Shown here: positions 1-14,179 of the stretch, in pieces | Layout: every line of letters begins with the position of its first letter | Numbering within the stretch: position 1 is the stretch's first letter | Source of the DNA: Istiophorus platypterus | Taxonomy: Eukaryota > Chordata > Actinopteri > Istiophoriformes > Istiophoridae | Direction of reading: 5' to 3' | Length of the DNA stretch: 64,000 nt | NCBI GenBank assembly: GCA_016859345.1 | Contig: CM029123.1 | Coordinates: 5,851,501 to 5,915,500, forward strand | The notes under the pieces: generated by a model | The model's input: the letters and a program-made list of their open reading frames with translations, nothing else | Told to the model about the DNA's origin: nothing | Database searches by the model: none | Position numbers and translations under genes: made by a program

Positions 1-2693
1 TGCTGTGAGAGACAGGGACATGTGACAGCAGCAACAGCAAGCTAGGAAAAATTGTTTCCATGTTTGTGTGCATTTCAAACACGTGAAAGGCTAAAACACA
101 CAAGCACAGACACCACAGTCTGGAAACAGGCCTTTTTTCAACAATGCATTAAGCTGGCCAGGGGACCACTCCCATCTGCAGCACACTAATTCCATATGTA
201 AAATATCCATGAAAATCCATAGAAGGAAAGAAAAAATGAAACGAGCAAGAATTAAACAAAAAGAGGTATTTTCTCTTGTCGCTTCAGAGAACGGTGTTTC
301 TCTCACATGAAGGTACTGACTTCTTAGCATCAGTTCCACCCGCCTGGCTGTAGAACACAGGCATAACTCACCAAACCTGTTCAACAGCAGGTGTATCTTA
401 ACAAAAGACACAGTCGTCCCTAAAGAGAAGCAACTCTTTATTGGTGGAACAGAACTGTGTAATGAGAGCCTATATGAAAATCTCATGAAAGGAGAAGTTC
501 CTCAGTGGTGCAGATGTGGTGCATTACCACACTTTTTTTCCACTTGATGGCTGAAACGAAAACACCTAAACATCACAAGCTCTTTTTACCAAGGATATAC
601 AGAACTATTCATGGGAAAGATATTAGATATAGGACGCAAATGTAAGATTTTCCTTTTATTTCCACCAGAATTGATGCAATAATATATAAAATAATTATAC
701 TTCCCTCAAATGTAATTACTCTAACATCACCCCAGAGTCAGACAATTTACCAGAGATCAGTTTCACCTATTTACTCCCAAGCCTAAGCGTACAGAAGATG
801 ACAATGGCTGAGCTCGCTAGAGACAGGATGGATTTCAATCCCCTGAGGTGCACAGCAATCCACACAGAATCCCCAACCATGCAGTGTTCCTCTGGGATAA
901 TCTGTCAACTACAGCCTGTCCTCACTTCACTCATTAATATAACAACTACTGACAAAATTCTTATGGGATTAAGGATTCAGATGGATCCTGGCTGTGAATT
1001 CTATGCAGCCTTTCGCGTGCTGCTTCAGAGCTAATGTGTTGAATGTCAGTGTGTAATTGGAGTAGCCGGGGAGATCATGGGGAGGGTTGTGCCTCCTGGC
1101 CTCGAGATCTGCATATGTTCAATGTCAGACTAACCTTAAAATGGCAAATATATTTTTAAAAGTGAAAAGCATTTTAATTCCTGTGGAAATCACAAGCATA
1201 TTGAGATCTTTCATCACAAAAGCGGGCCACACTGAGGGGAGGGATTAATTAACAACAAATAGATTCAGAAACACTACACATAATGAGGAAAAATGGGAAG
1301 TTCAACTCTTAAAAAGCCTGAAACAACACAGTCAAACAGCAAAATATCTCCCCTAAGTTGAGGGAGTGGCCATGCTATGCCCTAGCAAGATAACCCTTTT
1401 ATGCATTAGAACATACTGTAATAGTAAAGGCTCACCGTATGTTGCAGCCAGACAAAACACTCGTGTGAAAAGTAAGGACAGAGACTGAGGTTATATGGAG
1501 GCTAAGATACAAAAACATTACATTTAAATATAACTTTTGTATGTTTCCTGCCTTTGAAGCAGTGTTTACTTATTCAAGCAGTTCTACTCATTGGACAAAT
1601 AGCCTACTCCAACCAGTCACACACACTTCAGACTGCACTCTGTGCAGTATCAAAGCATTTTTAAGGACTCACCATATGGTTTTCATACAGTCACTACAGT
1701 TCTCACAGTGCTAGGAATTACAAGTCTGATGTTTTTTGGGGATTAACACAAGAGTGCAAACTATAGCCTCTGTAAAGCCCTCTCCTGTTGACCATGTTTG
1801 TGTCCTCCCTCAAGCCTGACTGTGAGGCAAGTAACTGAACCACTGACACTTATCAGTACCTGAGGTACATACTCCATACTCCCAAAAAAAACAACACCCA
1901 TCTGTCTGTCTGCTCCTCTCAGCCTTGTCATCTCAAAACCACGTAAACCTGCTCTGCTTGACTCATCTCCTCCAAGTAGCTGTGGCAGGACAGAAGCTGG
2001 TCTGGCCAAACAACAGGTGACACAGACACCCTGAAGACTTATGTCACTGACAGCACAGACAGAGAGATGAGGGAGGCCAATGCATATAGGTGTGACCTCA
2101 GTGGAGAAAAAAAAAGGTTCTTTCTTTCTTTCTTTAAAAGGATTTTTTGCTTTTCACCACATGTGTTAATATGGCTTCAAGTAGCTGTCTTGTTTAGTGT
2201 AGGCTCTGGCAACTTGTGATTATGATGCTCGAGCTTTTTATTTTTGGGTGTTAACTGATACTTTGTAGCCAGCGAGATGTAATAAAAGTCTTTCCCAGGT
2301 TTGTTAGCCTTAACAAAATAACCTTTTTGTATCTGCTTGTTCTCATGAACATGGCAACTGTTGCAACTGTTGTTTGCTATTTCTCTTTAGGAATGTTTGT
2401 GTGTTACAGCTGGAAGAATAATGAAGTGATCTCCTGTAGTTTTGCCCTGTCAGCTCAGTCCAACAACGCCTCAGGCTATACTTGCACTTTCCACAGTATA
2501 TTTACATTACAGCAACACTTTAAAAAAGGATTCAATCCAAGTACAGTATAGATGCACAATGTAGAACATGTACAACAACAGCATCTACCTACCTGACTAC
2601 ACACTCACTAATCTGGTGGCATGTAAGTACATAAACATCTATCTTTCTGCAAAAGACAGGAGGGTTTTTCTAAAGTGACAAATAAAAACATAC
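1..2693. other. Presumed tmem131 intron; no exon recognised
   Basis: This AT-rich stretch lies 3' of tmem131 exon 3 on the gene's strand. I looked for the next exon (the segment expected to read SLYRG..RPIRF-like) and did not find it. The short open frames have no recognisable products. Confidence 0.5.
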
Positions 2694-5600
2694 CTTTGTT
2701 GATGATATAAACTAAAATCAATGTCAGATTCTGCCTGCAAAAACACAGAGATATACAGTGAGTAACTTTAAATGTGACTGATGGGGGGGGTTGTCAAATT
2801 GCAATTTGTAAACTAATATACTAAACCATATTTCAACATTGTCATCTCTGTAATGTTGCAAATATTAGTCACCATGGTTGGAAGTTGTACAAATTTCAAT
2901 GAGAACAAAAAAAAAGTTTAAAAAGTAATGACTTACCTGTAAAAGACTTCCTTCACCAAAATGTAGAACTTCTAGAATTGTGTCTGACTGAATGAATGCT
3001 GTAAAAAATAACAATGGAAAGACCTTGTCAGTACTATTGCAACACCTATCATCATCAAAAAAGAGAACAATCTGTTTTTAATCTAAGTTTTGACCATTTT
3101 TACATAACAAGCTCATGAAGCCTAAAAAGGTTTAACAAGTAAATAAAATAATACTAAATACATTTAACATTTAAACTGTTGATATACATTTAAAGTGTTT
3201 TGCATGGCAAAGCACCTCTCAAAACTCTGGAAAAGGCTGTGACTGATTTTAGATGATACAATTCCTGGTTGGGCAATAGCAGCCAATAGTACTAGTATTT
3301 CAGGATAGGTGTGGTAAAAGGGATAACTATAGCCAGAAATAATTCAAAATACCTCTCAGCTGGTAACAACTCACCCTAAATATTCAAAGCAAAAGTCAGC
3401 CATTAGCAGCCATTCTGTCTTCCTGAACTACAAAATAATATACTGGCAGATAACTCCCTACTTGAACTTTAATCTCTTGCTCTTTCAGAGCAGGTTAGAA
3501 ACAAGAGAAAGCTGCTCCAATTGGTGTGGAAATTTGGGGTTTAACCTATCATACTACGAAGAAAATGTCATCTCCTACTGTGAACACATAACATATATAT
3601 ATATTTCCTGACATCACAAGGTGCCAGTCCCCCTGGCCTTTTTGTGTAAAAAGCTTGACTAAAATTTTCTCCCAAAAAGCAGGAACTCCAGTCAGTACAC
3701 CCTGATATTCTTGAGCTGTGCATTAAAAAGGCAGTAAAGCCTTAGTAATCACATTATTATCAGTAGAATTCACAGGACCGGATGTTTCTCCTATTGACTG
3801 ACACATGACTCACTCGGAGTATGAATTTACAAGCCCGGAGAGGCTAAAACTGAACTCACTATTTAGCATTAATTATGCTTTCACTCCCAGGGAGGCTTTT
3901 CACCTGACACCACCGTCACCCCACTGCTTGTGCTGCAAGATCAACCACAGCTAACTTTTTTCTTGCGTTTTAGAATAATATGCCTGAGCAGATCCAGGTG
4001 ATCTAATCCCTCGATGCCTCAAGTTTTAGTTTTAGTTCCCTTTTAGGTTTCACTTCTGTCATTACACAAGTACATCACACAATGCAAACATTAGTCCTAT
4101 TCTTCCATAAACGAGCATCTGCTTGTTTTTTTTGTGAATTCTCAGGGTTTTTCCAAATTCAAGCCACTTCTTTTTTTTTCCTTTTTTTTTTTTTAAGTAT
4201 ATGTATACAAAATAACTTTACCTATTGTACCGTGGATAATACATACAAGACAACATACGACTAGTCGCAGTGAAAGTTATATTGGACTAGAGAGATGAAA
4301 ACAAGTCTATACGAAGAGAAACTTAGTTTTTCTATCACTTGGAATCATTACCTCTTTCGTTATTCACTATATGACTTATAATTTGTTTAATACCCGCCCC
4401 ATTAAAAAAAAAAAAAAAAAAAATCCCCCCCAAAAAAAGAGAACACTGAAGCAGACATGAAAACCACAATAGTGGCATTGCCGTACTTGCTTGCGTACAT
4501 TGCTGCATTCATTACCTTGCCAATTCATCATACTAGTGTGCGGATGGAAAAGAACGTCTCTCTCAAAACTGGCTGTGTCTCAAAAAACTGTAATGCACTG
4601 CAATACTCAAAACAAATATTACTAAATATTCAGCAAATATATTTTCTTAGGTTCTTGATCTGTCTTTAACATGCATTAACAATATCCACAAATGTTGGCC
4701 AAGTGCAACTGCGTTTCTTTTTTGCCATGTCTAAACTGTAAGGAGGCAAGAAGTTTTATCATTTCCCTTCATTAAAACACACGTCTTTTTTCCTGGCATA
4801 TGCCTGTGTAAATCTGTAAATCAGATAGTTTAAATAGTGAAGCCAGTGATTTAGTTAACTCCAACTCAGTTTGCTATGCTTGCAGTGCAGACGTTGGTTA
4901 AAGCACGACAATGTGACTTCACAGTATTTGCCATATAACCCATGCAATACTCCCTTATCACTTGAGTGTACTTCTGTGGATCGCGGTACAAGTGTCAGGG
5001 ACCAATGTAAACGATTTATAGGCACCAGACACGTTTCAAAAGTTGGCACAGTTTATCTTGGACACGGCCTGCAGCTGTCCACACACGACTGGTGGACTTA
5101 TCCCCGTAGCCTGACATTATCAGTGGATCTGACAGCTGGACACTTCGGTCCGCTGGATGAATAACATGCGGCTGTCATCCATGGACCGATCGGTGCCAAG
5201 CTGGAGCCAACTAAGGGTCAAATCAGAGAGTCTCGGCCACGTTTACAGAGAACTGTCATGCATTTCTCTCATTGAGCCCAGTGATCGGAGGCAATGTCAG
5301 GTTGCCTGCCTGCGCAAACGCTGTCAATGCCGTTGCGGACTGACATCTCCTCATTCCAATGCATCAAGATCACACAGTAACGGGTGTAAGCTAACATAAG
5401 TAGTAGCCACGAAGCTAACGAGCTGCTCCCCGCGTCCCTGCATCGTACTTATTCCTATGTTTGCTAGTTGGTGTGTTAGCCCAACTTAGCCATATAAGGA
5501 GACGATGACAACATGACAACAAGCTACAAACCAAGCTAGCGTTCACTGTAACGTCAAAGGCCACATACGAGCTAACTAACGGCAGCGCTCTCATTGTGAG

Positions 5601-5955
5601 CTGTGCTTAGCAATTCAAATGTGATCCCACTGTCGTTTTTAAAGAGATTTCGTTACTGGCAAAGAAATACAAGTAGAGCTGGGCAGGGGCTGGAGCGGTA
5701 ATAACGCTAGCGAGGTAGCGGGCTAGCCGTGATAAAGTTGGCCCGTAGAGGTAACCTCAACCGACACTTGGTAGAAATGCCCACGGAAGTTAGCGCTAGC
5801 TAATGTGGACGCTGCCAGCTAAGTTACAAACCTTGTTTATTCGCTCGCGTCGTGTGAATAAAAGCAATAAATAACATCCTCAATAATCCGATACATGGTG
5901 TTCTTGCTCCCGTGTGCGAGCGGCGACAGCCCCGGGCTCTTTCTCGACTCGCCAT
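2694..5955 (-). CDS. tmem131: TMEM131-like ER membrane protein, 5' part (first three coding exons)
   Basis: Three minus-strand exons join in frame: 5832-5955, 2937-2998 and 2694-2734, each with GT donor and AG acceptor. Exon 1 encodes a signal-peptide-like start (MASRERARG...GLLRMLFIAF...). Exon 2 encodes FIQSDTILEVLHFGEGSLLQ and exon 3 AESDIDFSLYHQQR. These resemble the segment just after the signal peptide of vertebrate TMEM131 (AFVQSESIIEVLRF...GGLLQ...SYQQK, from memory). TMEM131 family proteins are large single-pass membrane proteins with PapD-like domains that help collagen leave the ER. The start at 5955 was chosen because it directly precedes the hydrophobic core; an in-frame ATG at 6033 would add 26 residues. 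The remaining exons were not found to the left. The neighbour cnga3 supports TMEM131 over the paralogue TMEM131L, since TMEM131 and CNGA3 are close in human 2q11. Confidence 0.72.
2999..5831 (-). other. tmem131 intron 1 (AT-rich, homopolymer runs)
   Basis: This is the intron between the signal-peptide exon and exon 2. It contains A-rich and T-rich homopolymers (for example 4162-4196 and 4404-4437). The rest has no gene-like signal; the part from about 5160 toward 5800 rises in GC toward the CpG island. Confidence 0.5.
5832..5955 (-). CDS. tmem131: tmem131 coding exon 1: signal peptide
   Basis: The exon encodes about 41 residues, basic then hydrophobic (CIGLLRMLFIAFIHTTRANKQ is its end, split here only for description), and stops with one base of a codon before the donor at 5831-5830. 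The following exon supplies CA, making an alanine codon at the junction, as expected for the TMEM131 mature N-terminus. The exon lies at the inner edge of a CpG-rich block. Confidence 0.65.
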
Positions 5956-6310
5956 GCTGCAAATCTCTCTGTTACGATAACACTCGAGCGAGTGCGCGGA
6001 CATGCCCGTGTAAACCTCCGCTGACTCTGTCAATCATAGCCGATGAAACGCTGGATGTGCCCCGAGCGGCGGCGGCTAGCTACTGAGCAGGAGGCCGGCC
6101 GGCCTCCTCTTCTCCTCTTCCTCTTCCGCTCCATGCGTGACGCGGCACAGCGGTGTGCGCCGCAGCCCGCCGCGGCGGAGCGAGCGGGGCGAGCGGGGCG
6201 AGTCGCCGGCTCCGCTCGCTCCGCCGACGGGGCGAGGGAGCCGGGTCCCCGCGGCCGGAGATCGGAGACGGGTCTGTCGGTCGCGCTTCGTCGCCGAGGG
6301 GCCATCTTAT
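5890..6310 (-). promoter_or_regulatory. CpG island at the tmem131 5' end
   Basis: The block is far richer in CpG and GC than its AT-rich surroundings, with runs such as gcgagcggggcgag around 6180-6200. It overlaps tmem131 coding exon 1 and must hold its 5' UTR and promoter. The several open frames on both strands across it are composition artefacts. No gene was found starting in the opposite direction, so a bidirectional promoter is not supported. Confidence 0.6.
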
Positions 6311-6381
6311 CACGAAACAGCTAAAAAAAAGAAAGAGTGCAAGCTTACAGACTGCGTGTGAACAGAGTGCGACTTCCATAT

Positions 6382-6405
6382 AAACAAACAAACAAACAAA
6401 CAAAC
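6382..6405 (+). repeat. (AAAC)n microsatellite
   Basis: Six uninterrupted AAAC units lie just upstream of the tmem131 CpG island. Confidence 0.9.
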
Positions 6406-9400
6406 ATTTATCCTGAAACGGACAAAGGCGGTCGTGTAAGGTTATTAGAGAAAGAACTCTAATTGAAAAAAACCAAAACAAATACACGGATTAAAAAAAT
6501 AATGTTGATTGCGCAACGAATACTTCCATCTAATCCCCAATGACTTGAAATAACAGAAATGTTTTTCCACTTGCCACCAATCAGGTGATGAACTAAGGTT
6601 TTATTTATTTAATAACAGTAATATTCTGTGATGAAATCTGTTATATCGTCGACGCATCTGACAATCTTTCAGCGCCTTTAGTCCTGTTTGCTCCTCCTTG
6701 GTCATTTTCAACAACATTTTCAACAACAATTAATTCATATAGATAAAATAATTAAGCTGATCAATGTGGTCTCACTTGTCCAAAAAAATGGCATCTTTTT
6801 AAACTTGTTCATGTTGTAGTTATTAACTTTTGATGAGAATTTTCCATCATCGGTTGAAGGTAAATAAAATGGGTACATTTCCTCAAGTACTGCACTTAAG
6901 CTCCACTACATTTGAGAAGGAAATGTTGTGCTTCCAATACACTTGGAATAAAGTGGTTTAAATTTGAGCCACTTCAACCAGTTGCAAGATTAATGTTTGT
7001 TATTGCATCAGTGATGATAATTTGATCGCATGAAACAATTATAGAAACCGACGCTCTGAGAGGGACCACTTCTATATTTAAATACATTTAAATTCAAGTG
7101 GCAGAAAATACATAAATACTTCATACAAGTTCGATTATAATGCACAATTTTTACTTAAATGTGGCATGTTTATATGGTCATATTGCTGCTTCTTAGTGAA
7201 TTAGTTTTCACTGTTTTGCTTGTTTGTTGTGGGTTTTTGTTTCTTTGTTTTTCTTGTTTTTTGGATTTTCTTTACTTTTCTTCCCCTTCGCTAGCTTCCT
7301 TTGGTCCAGTTAGTGAGATAACAAGGAATTTGATACATATCAACGTCAATATATAGTATGTAGTCAAAGATACAGAGTAAAGAAATGTATATAGATGGAA
7401 ATGAGAAAGAGATAAAATGCAAAATAAATGATACAGCAGTGAAATGCTTTGGGAAAATGAATTAATGGGTAATGGTTGTCAGTGATAAATCTGGATGACT
7501 GCTGACAAGTGAAGTTTAGGGATGAAATTGAGGATAAACCAAGATAACAGGAGATGATGGAGCCTACAGAAAATGATAAGCCGAGCTGTTCCTTAGGATA
7601 TTGGAAGTTGCCTCTTAGAAAGCTGATGGTAGTGGATTGTCTGGTATAGTTTGGTCACTTGTTCCTCTCTATGGATCCTTTGTAAATTGGTTGGCCATGT
7701 TGTCTATAGTTTGCCCTTTGGCCAAAAAAAAAATTGATGTACTGTGAGGTGAACTTTCTGTGAGTTTGTGTGCTGACATTAATTTAAGTGTCCCTATTAG
7801 ATACAGAATTGATAATTTGGCTCTTTTTTTGGCACAGAGGGACTGTGTTTTGATATCCATCATCAGCAGACCATATCACTCCAGATAACACTAAGAAATG
7901 TACAACCTGTTCGATAACTACTACGGTAGCAAAGGTTGGCTATTTTGGGCCGGGTGGAAAACCTCTTTTCATTAATAGTACAACACATTCAGTATGCTTT
8001 TAACAGGAAAGAGGAGGCTTAACAGTGATTCCCAATAATTTGTTCCAGCCTTGAGTCTTGGTGCTATTACTGCCCCAACTGATAATCACAGTTTTTTTTT
8101 ATTTGTTTGGAGGCTACAGAAATTAAAATCAGGTTTGTTTGCTTTTTTGTTTTTTTTGCCTACTCTATATGCATATAAGTATGTCAGTATGTGTAGAGCT
8201 GAATAAGTAACACGTCATTAAAATCTTTAGGCATTAACACGAATTGTATGTACTGAGATAACAATATTTCCTTTATTTTATTACCAAATATAGGGTTTTT
8301 TAGATATATCTCATCTATTAATGATGAGCAAAACTAGATGTTTATGATGTATTTTTGGGTGTTACCTGTCCAACTTTTGGGAATTTGGGGGTGTGTCAAA
8401 TAGACATATAACTAGTCATTCCTGACAAACTGAAAGCCTTAATTTAGCATCAACTAATAAAAATGGAACTATACATGGTGAGGCATACAGTGGACATTTT
8501 TAATTATCTTTTACAAATAAATGTTACTTAATAAATAGTAAAACTGGGTTTCTGGCCAAGTCTAGTCAAAATATAGACAACTGATAATTTAAACAACTAA
8601 CAGAAAAATAAGTTGTTATTGTCTCGATCACATGTTACAGTAAAGGATTTAGAAGGATCCGCCCTGCCATAGTATTAGTCATCATTAGAAAAAGTAGTAT
8701 TTCAGACTATGAGGTAAGAGTACTGATGGGGCTGCAATAATGGTAAGTCCCTGACAGATAAATTGCTGAATTAAATCTCGAGTCAGTTTTAGGAAACAAA
8801 TTATGCAACGGCCTGTCTAGGTTACGTGACTACATTTACTCAAACATTTTCCAGGCATACGGCAGTGGCCGAGGATCACTATCACTGTGAATAAAGTTTT
8901 AAATTGGGTGAGTCTGTGTCAGATCACACAGAATCCAGGAAAGATGTTGAAACACTCACAGCTTTTGTTCAAACATTGTCTGCATCATCAATGATATTGT
9001 TCCTAGCCTGGCCAATTTTGTAGGAAGTTTTTTGTACCCAAAACCATTAAAAGCCTGCACTGCATGCACATTTATTTTCATTAGGCTACAGATTTGAAAA
9101 AAGTGCAAAATTCCTGAATAAGGGTGATATTAAGGGTGCAAATATGATTTTTTATCAATTTTTTACCAATAGTTTAGGTCTCTAAAACCAATTGACATGA
9201 AAATATTATGGATCAAACAAGGCTTGGTAGCATATTTTGATCAGTTACAAAGGACCAGATGGTATGAGAGTTAGCTAATAGGAACATAAAGAAACACGTG
9301 AAAATTGCTTGATATACGGTTATTATGTCCTTCGGTTTTTCCTTCATATAAAAACAGACACAGATTTGAGAGATATTTTATATATGGCAGAAAATCATCC

Positions 9401-11151
9401 ATATTAGGATTCCATTTCCGCCTCAGTACCTCCAGGAGTATTGAATTACTGTTTCATGGGAATTTTAAGAGATAAAAATAACAATGGTTACAGCATGTTA
9501 ACTGGAATAGAGGGCGTTTGAAATTGGATGTGTTGCCAATAAGGCCCTAGCTACAGGAAATAGGTGAAATTGTTTTGATAAACCTCTGGTTTAAGGCAGA
9601 TTAAGTGATATCTTAAATGGCCCATTCAAGCTCTACTGAGATTTTGTAAATTTGTTTCTACTGTGGTGGCAATTTCTGTTCAATAAAGCACTTCTGTAAG
9701 TTTACTTAGGCATCTGTAGATTGTCCCAAGTTTACAGACATCAAAGTTCTCGAGTAGTTCATTCAGTGAGTACAGAAGGGAGGGGTTGCTGTGTAACTTT
9801 TTGGAGAGATAGAACAAACACATAAGCTTAGTTTCATAATTAGTTGGTGAGATTAATTGCAGCTGCAGGAATGAAGGACAACTGCCTTGTACCAACTAGT
9901 TTGTTTTGTCCCTGAGGGTCAGGCTGTGCCCTTCGACTGAACAGTGAGAAATCAGTACATTCTATAGATAATATGACTACAGTTTAACATGAGAATGGTA
10001 TTAAAAACTTACTCTATACAAAATAAAAGTTTGTTGTTAAGATGTGTTAAGATTGTGTTAAGACCTGAACTACTTTAGTTTATATTGGGATTGTTTGTTG
10101 TTAAGTTGTTTTATAAAAATACTTCCATTTTTCAATTTTTCAAGTAATAAAGTGTATAAACAGTCTATAAACTGTCAGAAAACATTGAAAAATATCGATC
10201 ATTATAGCCTGAAAAACAATTTTAGATAGTCTAATTGCTTTTTTTTTTCATCTGACTAACTTTGGGGCCCCGTACAAGGTTTACCCAGCCACAGCTGTAT
10301 GAGTGTCAAGGTTTAGGACTGTTTACTTGGTTGTTGCTTTAGCCTGTAGCAGGTGACCTGATCAATTAACTGCTAGGAAGCTGGAAAACAGGACTTCTTT
10401 GCCAGAGGGCTGTAATCCAGAGAGAGACCATCAAGAGCCATCAAACTGTCAAGAAACACATTTCATTTTATTGCATCTACAGGAATGGTCACATTCAAGT
10501 TTGGGTGAAGCAAGTATCCCTCAGCAGAATGTCCTGCAGCAAGACAAGCGGCATTTTACTGCCTGCTACCTCTGCCACAAGCTTTGATTTACTCAGAAAC
10601 ACAACGAGAAGTTGGAGTGGTTAGAGTTTTTAACATGCATCAATCTGAAGACTGTTTGGAGAAGTGTGTTAACATCAGAAACGTTATAAGCTGCTGTATG
10701 GTTCTTTCAGTGACTGACTCAGAAACTCACAAAATCAGCTGTGGCTGTTTTCTGCCAGCAAGCTCTGCTGTTATGACAGTAACTGAGGAATACATTAAAT
10801 ATCATTACTGCTACCTTGTCATTATGCTGCAGATGTATCAACATGTTACACTGATGTATGCACACCATTGTTTAGGTACTGTTCTAGGTTGGGTATGAAT
10901 GAGTACTGGATCCCTTTGATTAATTGAAAGAAGTTGATTTGAGACCTTTTGCCGAGGACAGGTCAAACCAGACTTATCAAAGTGGTGCCGAATGTAAAGT
11001 GCAGTCTTTGTACCATAGCAAGGGTAATACAAACAACCAAACCCTTCATAATGTGGTAAAATTAAAATGTAGAGGTAATGTACTTCTTGCCTCTGTATGA
11101 TGATAAACATAATGGCTATCTCAAGATATACGAAATAGGCATGAAAACAGA

Positions 11152-11225
11152 CAATCATACCGATATTTTTTGAGGAAAAATATTGGCATGAGTGGTATGA
11201 TTCTCAAAAAACATTGGTATGATTG
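11152..11225. repeat. Near-perfect inverted repeat (23-bp hairpin stem)
   Basis: The arm at 11152-11174 and the reverse complement of 11203-11225 agree at 21 of 23 positions, with a 28-base loop. The loop carries a further partial copy of the arm motif (aaaatattgg...gtatgatt). It probably derives from a small inverted-repeat element. Confidence 0.8.
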
Positions 11226-14179
11226 CCCGTTTTTTGTTTTTTTGTTTTGAAAAAATATTGTGAAAACATCCTTTAGTGGCTGACCTTATGACTGGTGTCA
11301 CCAATAAAATTAAATAAATTCCATTACATGGTTCTGCCCATTCCAGGGTCGTGCTGATCCATGTAAATGGCACAACGATTGTTAATGTTATCAGTTACAC
11401 CTGCGCTTTTCCTTCTGTGACAAGTCCCACTGTCTGCTGTGAAACAGGGCTACTGACAATCACTGAACCGTCTCAGGGGAAGCTTTGCTAAACAGCTGGG
11501 TGCGATTTCTTAAGCTTCCTGCAGAGGGCAGAGATGTAATTATGTGCTTCCGTGAGCTTCCTACACAGTAGGTCCTTAACCAAAATAATATCTATCATCA
11601 CTTTTGACGGAAAACAGTTTTGACATAACCACTTTTGGAGTTATCAATATAAATGTGATCAAATGTAAGTCGTGGGAGCTGTCTTTGTGTGTTAAAAAGG
11701 ACTATAAAGCATTGCATTTTTAAATGAAATGATATAGTCAGCTCCCTCAAGACTTTTCATTCATTCTTGCATCATGGTTTGAAAATTTTGTTGCATTTAA
11801 ATGATATTCATAGTAACTTCTTGAAGACATTAGCATTTTAATAATGCTATAGTTTAATGGACACGCCATTCTTCCATTTACTAGTTTCTTAAATCCGTGT
11901 ACTGTATAATACATACCTGTACATAAATTTCTATTTATTCTGACATACCTGTACACAACTGCGTGTATAAATACACAGTAGATTCAGTGTATAGTTTTCC
12001 CATTACTCATCTATGAAATTCAAATGAGGCACCTTGCCATATCAACACATGGTGATAAGCTGTATGTTAGTTATACTGCACTTACTAACTGAGACAAATG
12101 ACCTTAGCACCAATTCGCTAACCTTACCCAGGACCAATGGTTAGAAGAAAACCCAAGACAAAGGATCTAGTTCTGGCCCAGTGTTAATGGGCTTTTTTTA
12201 TATCACTGTTGTGTAATTAATCAAAATTAAAATATGTTTGGTTTTGAATTGTTATGATCCACTTTAGCTCTTTTAAAACTTACATGTCAAATTTCATAAC
12301 TAAGCATTATTATGTACAACTAACGATAAATTCGAGCCAGTTCTGTGGTATTAAATCAACTTGTAGTGTCTAACACTGGGTTAAAATAATCATATTTTAG
12401 TTTTGGAAACTAGGTGAACATTTTTATAAGAATAACACAAACACTGCTTCAAACAAAAAATTGGCAACGGGTAATGTTATCCTAGAACTGCATTAGTGCT
12501 ACGTTGATCAGTCTTTAGTGCATATTTTTTAGTTCTTTTTCAGTTTCTAGTTAGATTATCAGTTTTGTTTTTATTATTCTGTTTTTCTGTTTACCTCTTT
12601 GTGTTTCCTTATGTTGTTTTTGGCAGCTGCAGTGCTGCCATTTCCCCACTGCAAAGTACTCACTGAGAGGTACTCAGTCTCTGTCAATCAGTCTCTGTCA
12701 TATCAAGGAAATATATTGTGATGTGACAATAATTTGGAAAGTCCATAAATTAGGTTTAATTTGTTCAAAACCAGTGAGTACTGAGGAATTTGCATATAAA
12801 AATTAATAATTAAAAAACAATAAATGTAGGCCTTTTTTCCCACAAAAGACATTTGAACTTGGCATAGTAGGAAAAAAACAGGAGGTAGTACTTACATTAA
12901 TGAAAGTGTATGTACCACAGAAACACCCATAAAATGAAGCAGTTAAAAATAATTCAGACATCATTCATTTTATTATTGAAACCTGTTGTTTTCCTTCTAT
13001 CACATGTCAAAATGTCTTTCTTTTTTTTTTAAAAAAAGGCCTAAGAGAGGAAAGCATCATTTCTTTGTGAATGTGCTGTTTTCTGTGACCTCAATGAATA
13101 TTGCTCCTCCATTCAGTCTGATTGAACCTTTGTTCATTCATTGCTGTGTTTCTCAACAGCCTCACACAGTGCTGCAGACAAATGTGAGTGGATTTTGAGC
13201 AGGGATGCTCAACAGAAGAGCCAATCAGGCAATCACGCATTCTTAAAATCATGTAATTCACATTTGATTGTAAAGGAGAAGTGTGAATTTAAAGGTAAGC
13301 ACACATGCAAACACTTGCTCTGTCAACTGATTGCAAGTGGTAACAGCACAAGTGTAGCTGATTACAGCACAGTTAAAATGAGTGCACTATTAGAGGAATG
13401 TCAGAAAGAAATCAATAGAAAGACCTCATATGCAGTGACTATAGACTTGAGTTTCAGATTTTCCTCATGTCTAGCATGTTGTGCTTGTCCTTGAGGTTGT
13501 TATAGTAAGCCTGTGTAAGTGTTTGGTGGAGGAAAAATCATCCTCTCAGTTTGGAATAAAACAATCACAAGGTACAACTAATCATTTCCAGCATCTGATG
13601 AACAGGGTACAACTCATCAGCACAAGAGGACTCACAGTACTGCTGCAGCCACTTAAACTGACACTGGTTGCCAAGACACATCTGAGGGTCTGCTTATGAT
13701 TTAGCTTGTGCTTTTACTTCAAATCACCAACACAGCATGTGTGGTTAACCTAGTTTTTAAAAAATAATTGAATCTTGTGGTGTTTCTGGTTTAAGTTATC
13801 AAGTCTACTATGGATCACAGATTTTAAACGTTTTCTTTTTTGTTTGGTGCTCTGACTCAGCCTTAAATTACAAAATTACCAGGAAAACAAGTTCTACTCC
13901 AGGGGAGCAACACTCCCATCCACTCTGCATCTCCAAGCACATTTCAAGGATTGCCAAGCTCCAGAGCAACAGAAGAAAGTAATTTGCTCTGCACATCGTC
14001 ATTGTACACACAACAGATAGAGTCATGTACAGTATGTACGTACAGAGATAGATTTAAATAGATGAGCAGATAGACGTGTCAGAACAAACTGCTACCTCAC
14101 CCTCTGATGCATTATTATGACAGTATTTTACTATAGCAGGTAGCACTGTATGATTCATATCAGAATGCTGAGAAAAAGG

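Noticed and set aside
6030..6487. Several overlapping Arg/Ala/Pro-rich open frames on both strands
   Set aside because: They come from stop-poor CpG-island sequence around the tmem131 start and have no recognisable product.
13141..13494. 117-codon plus-strand open frame upstream of cnga3
   Set aside because: No domain or neighbouring exons; it is one of several chance frames in the gene desert.
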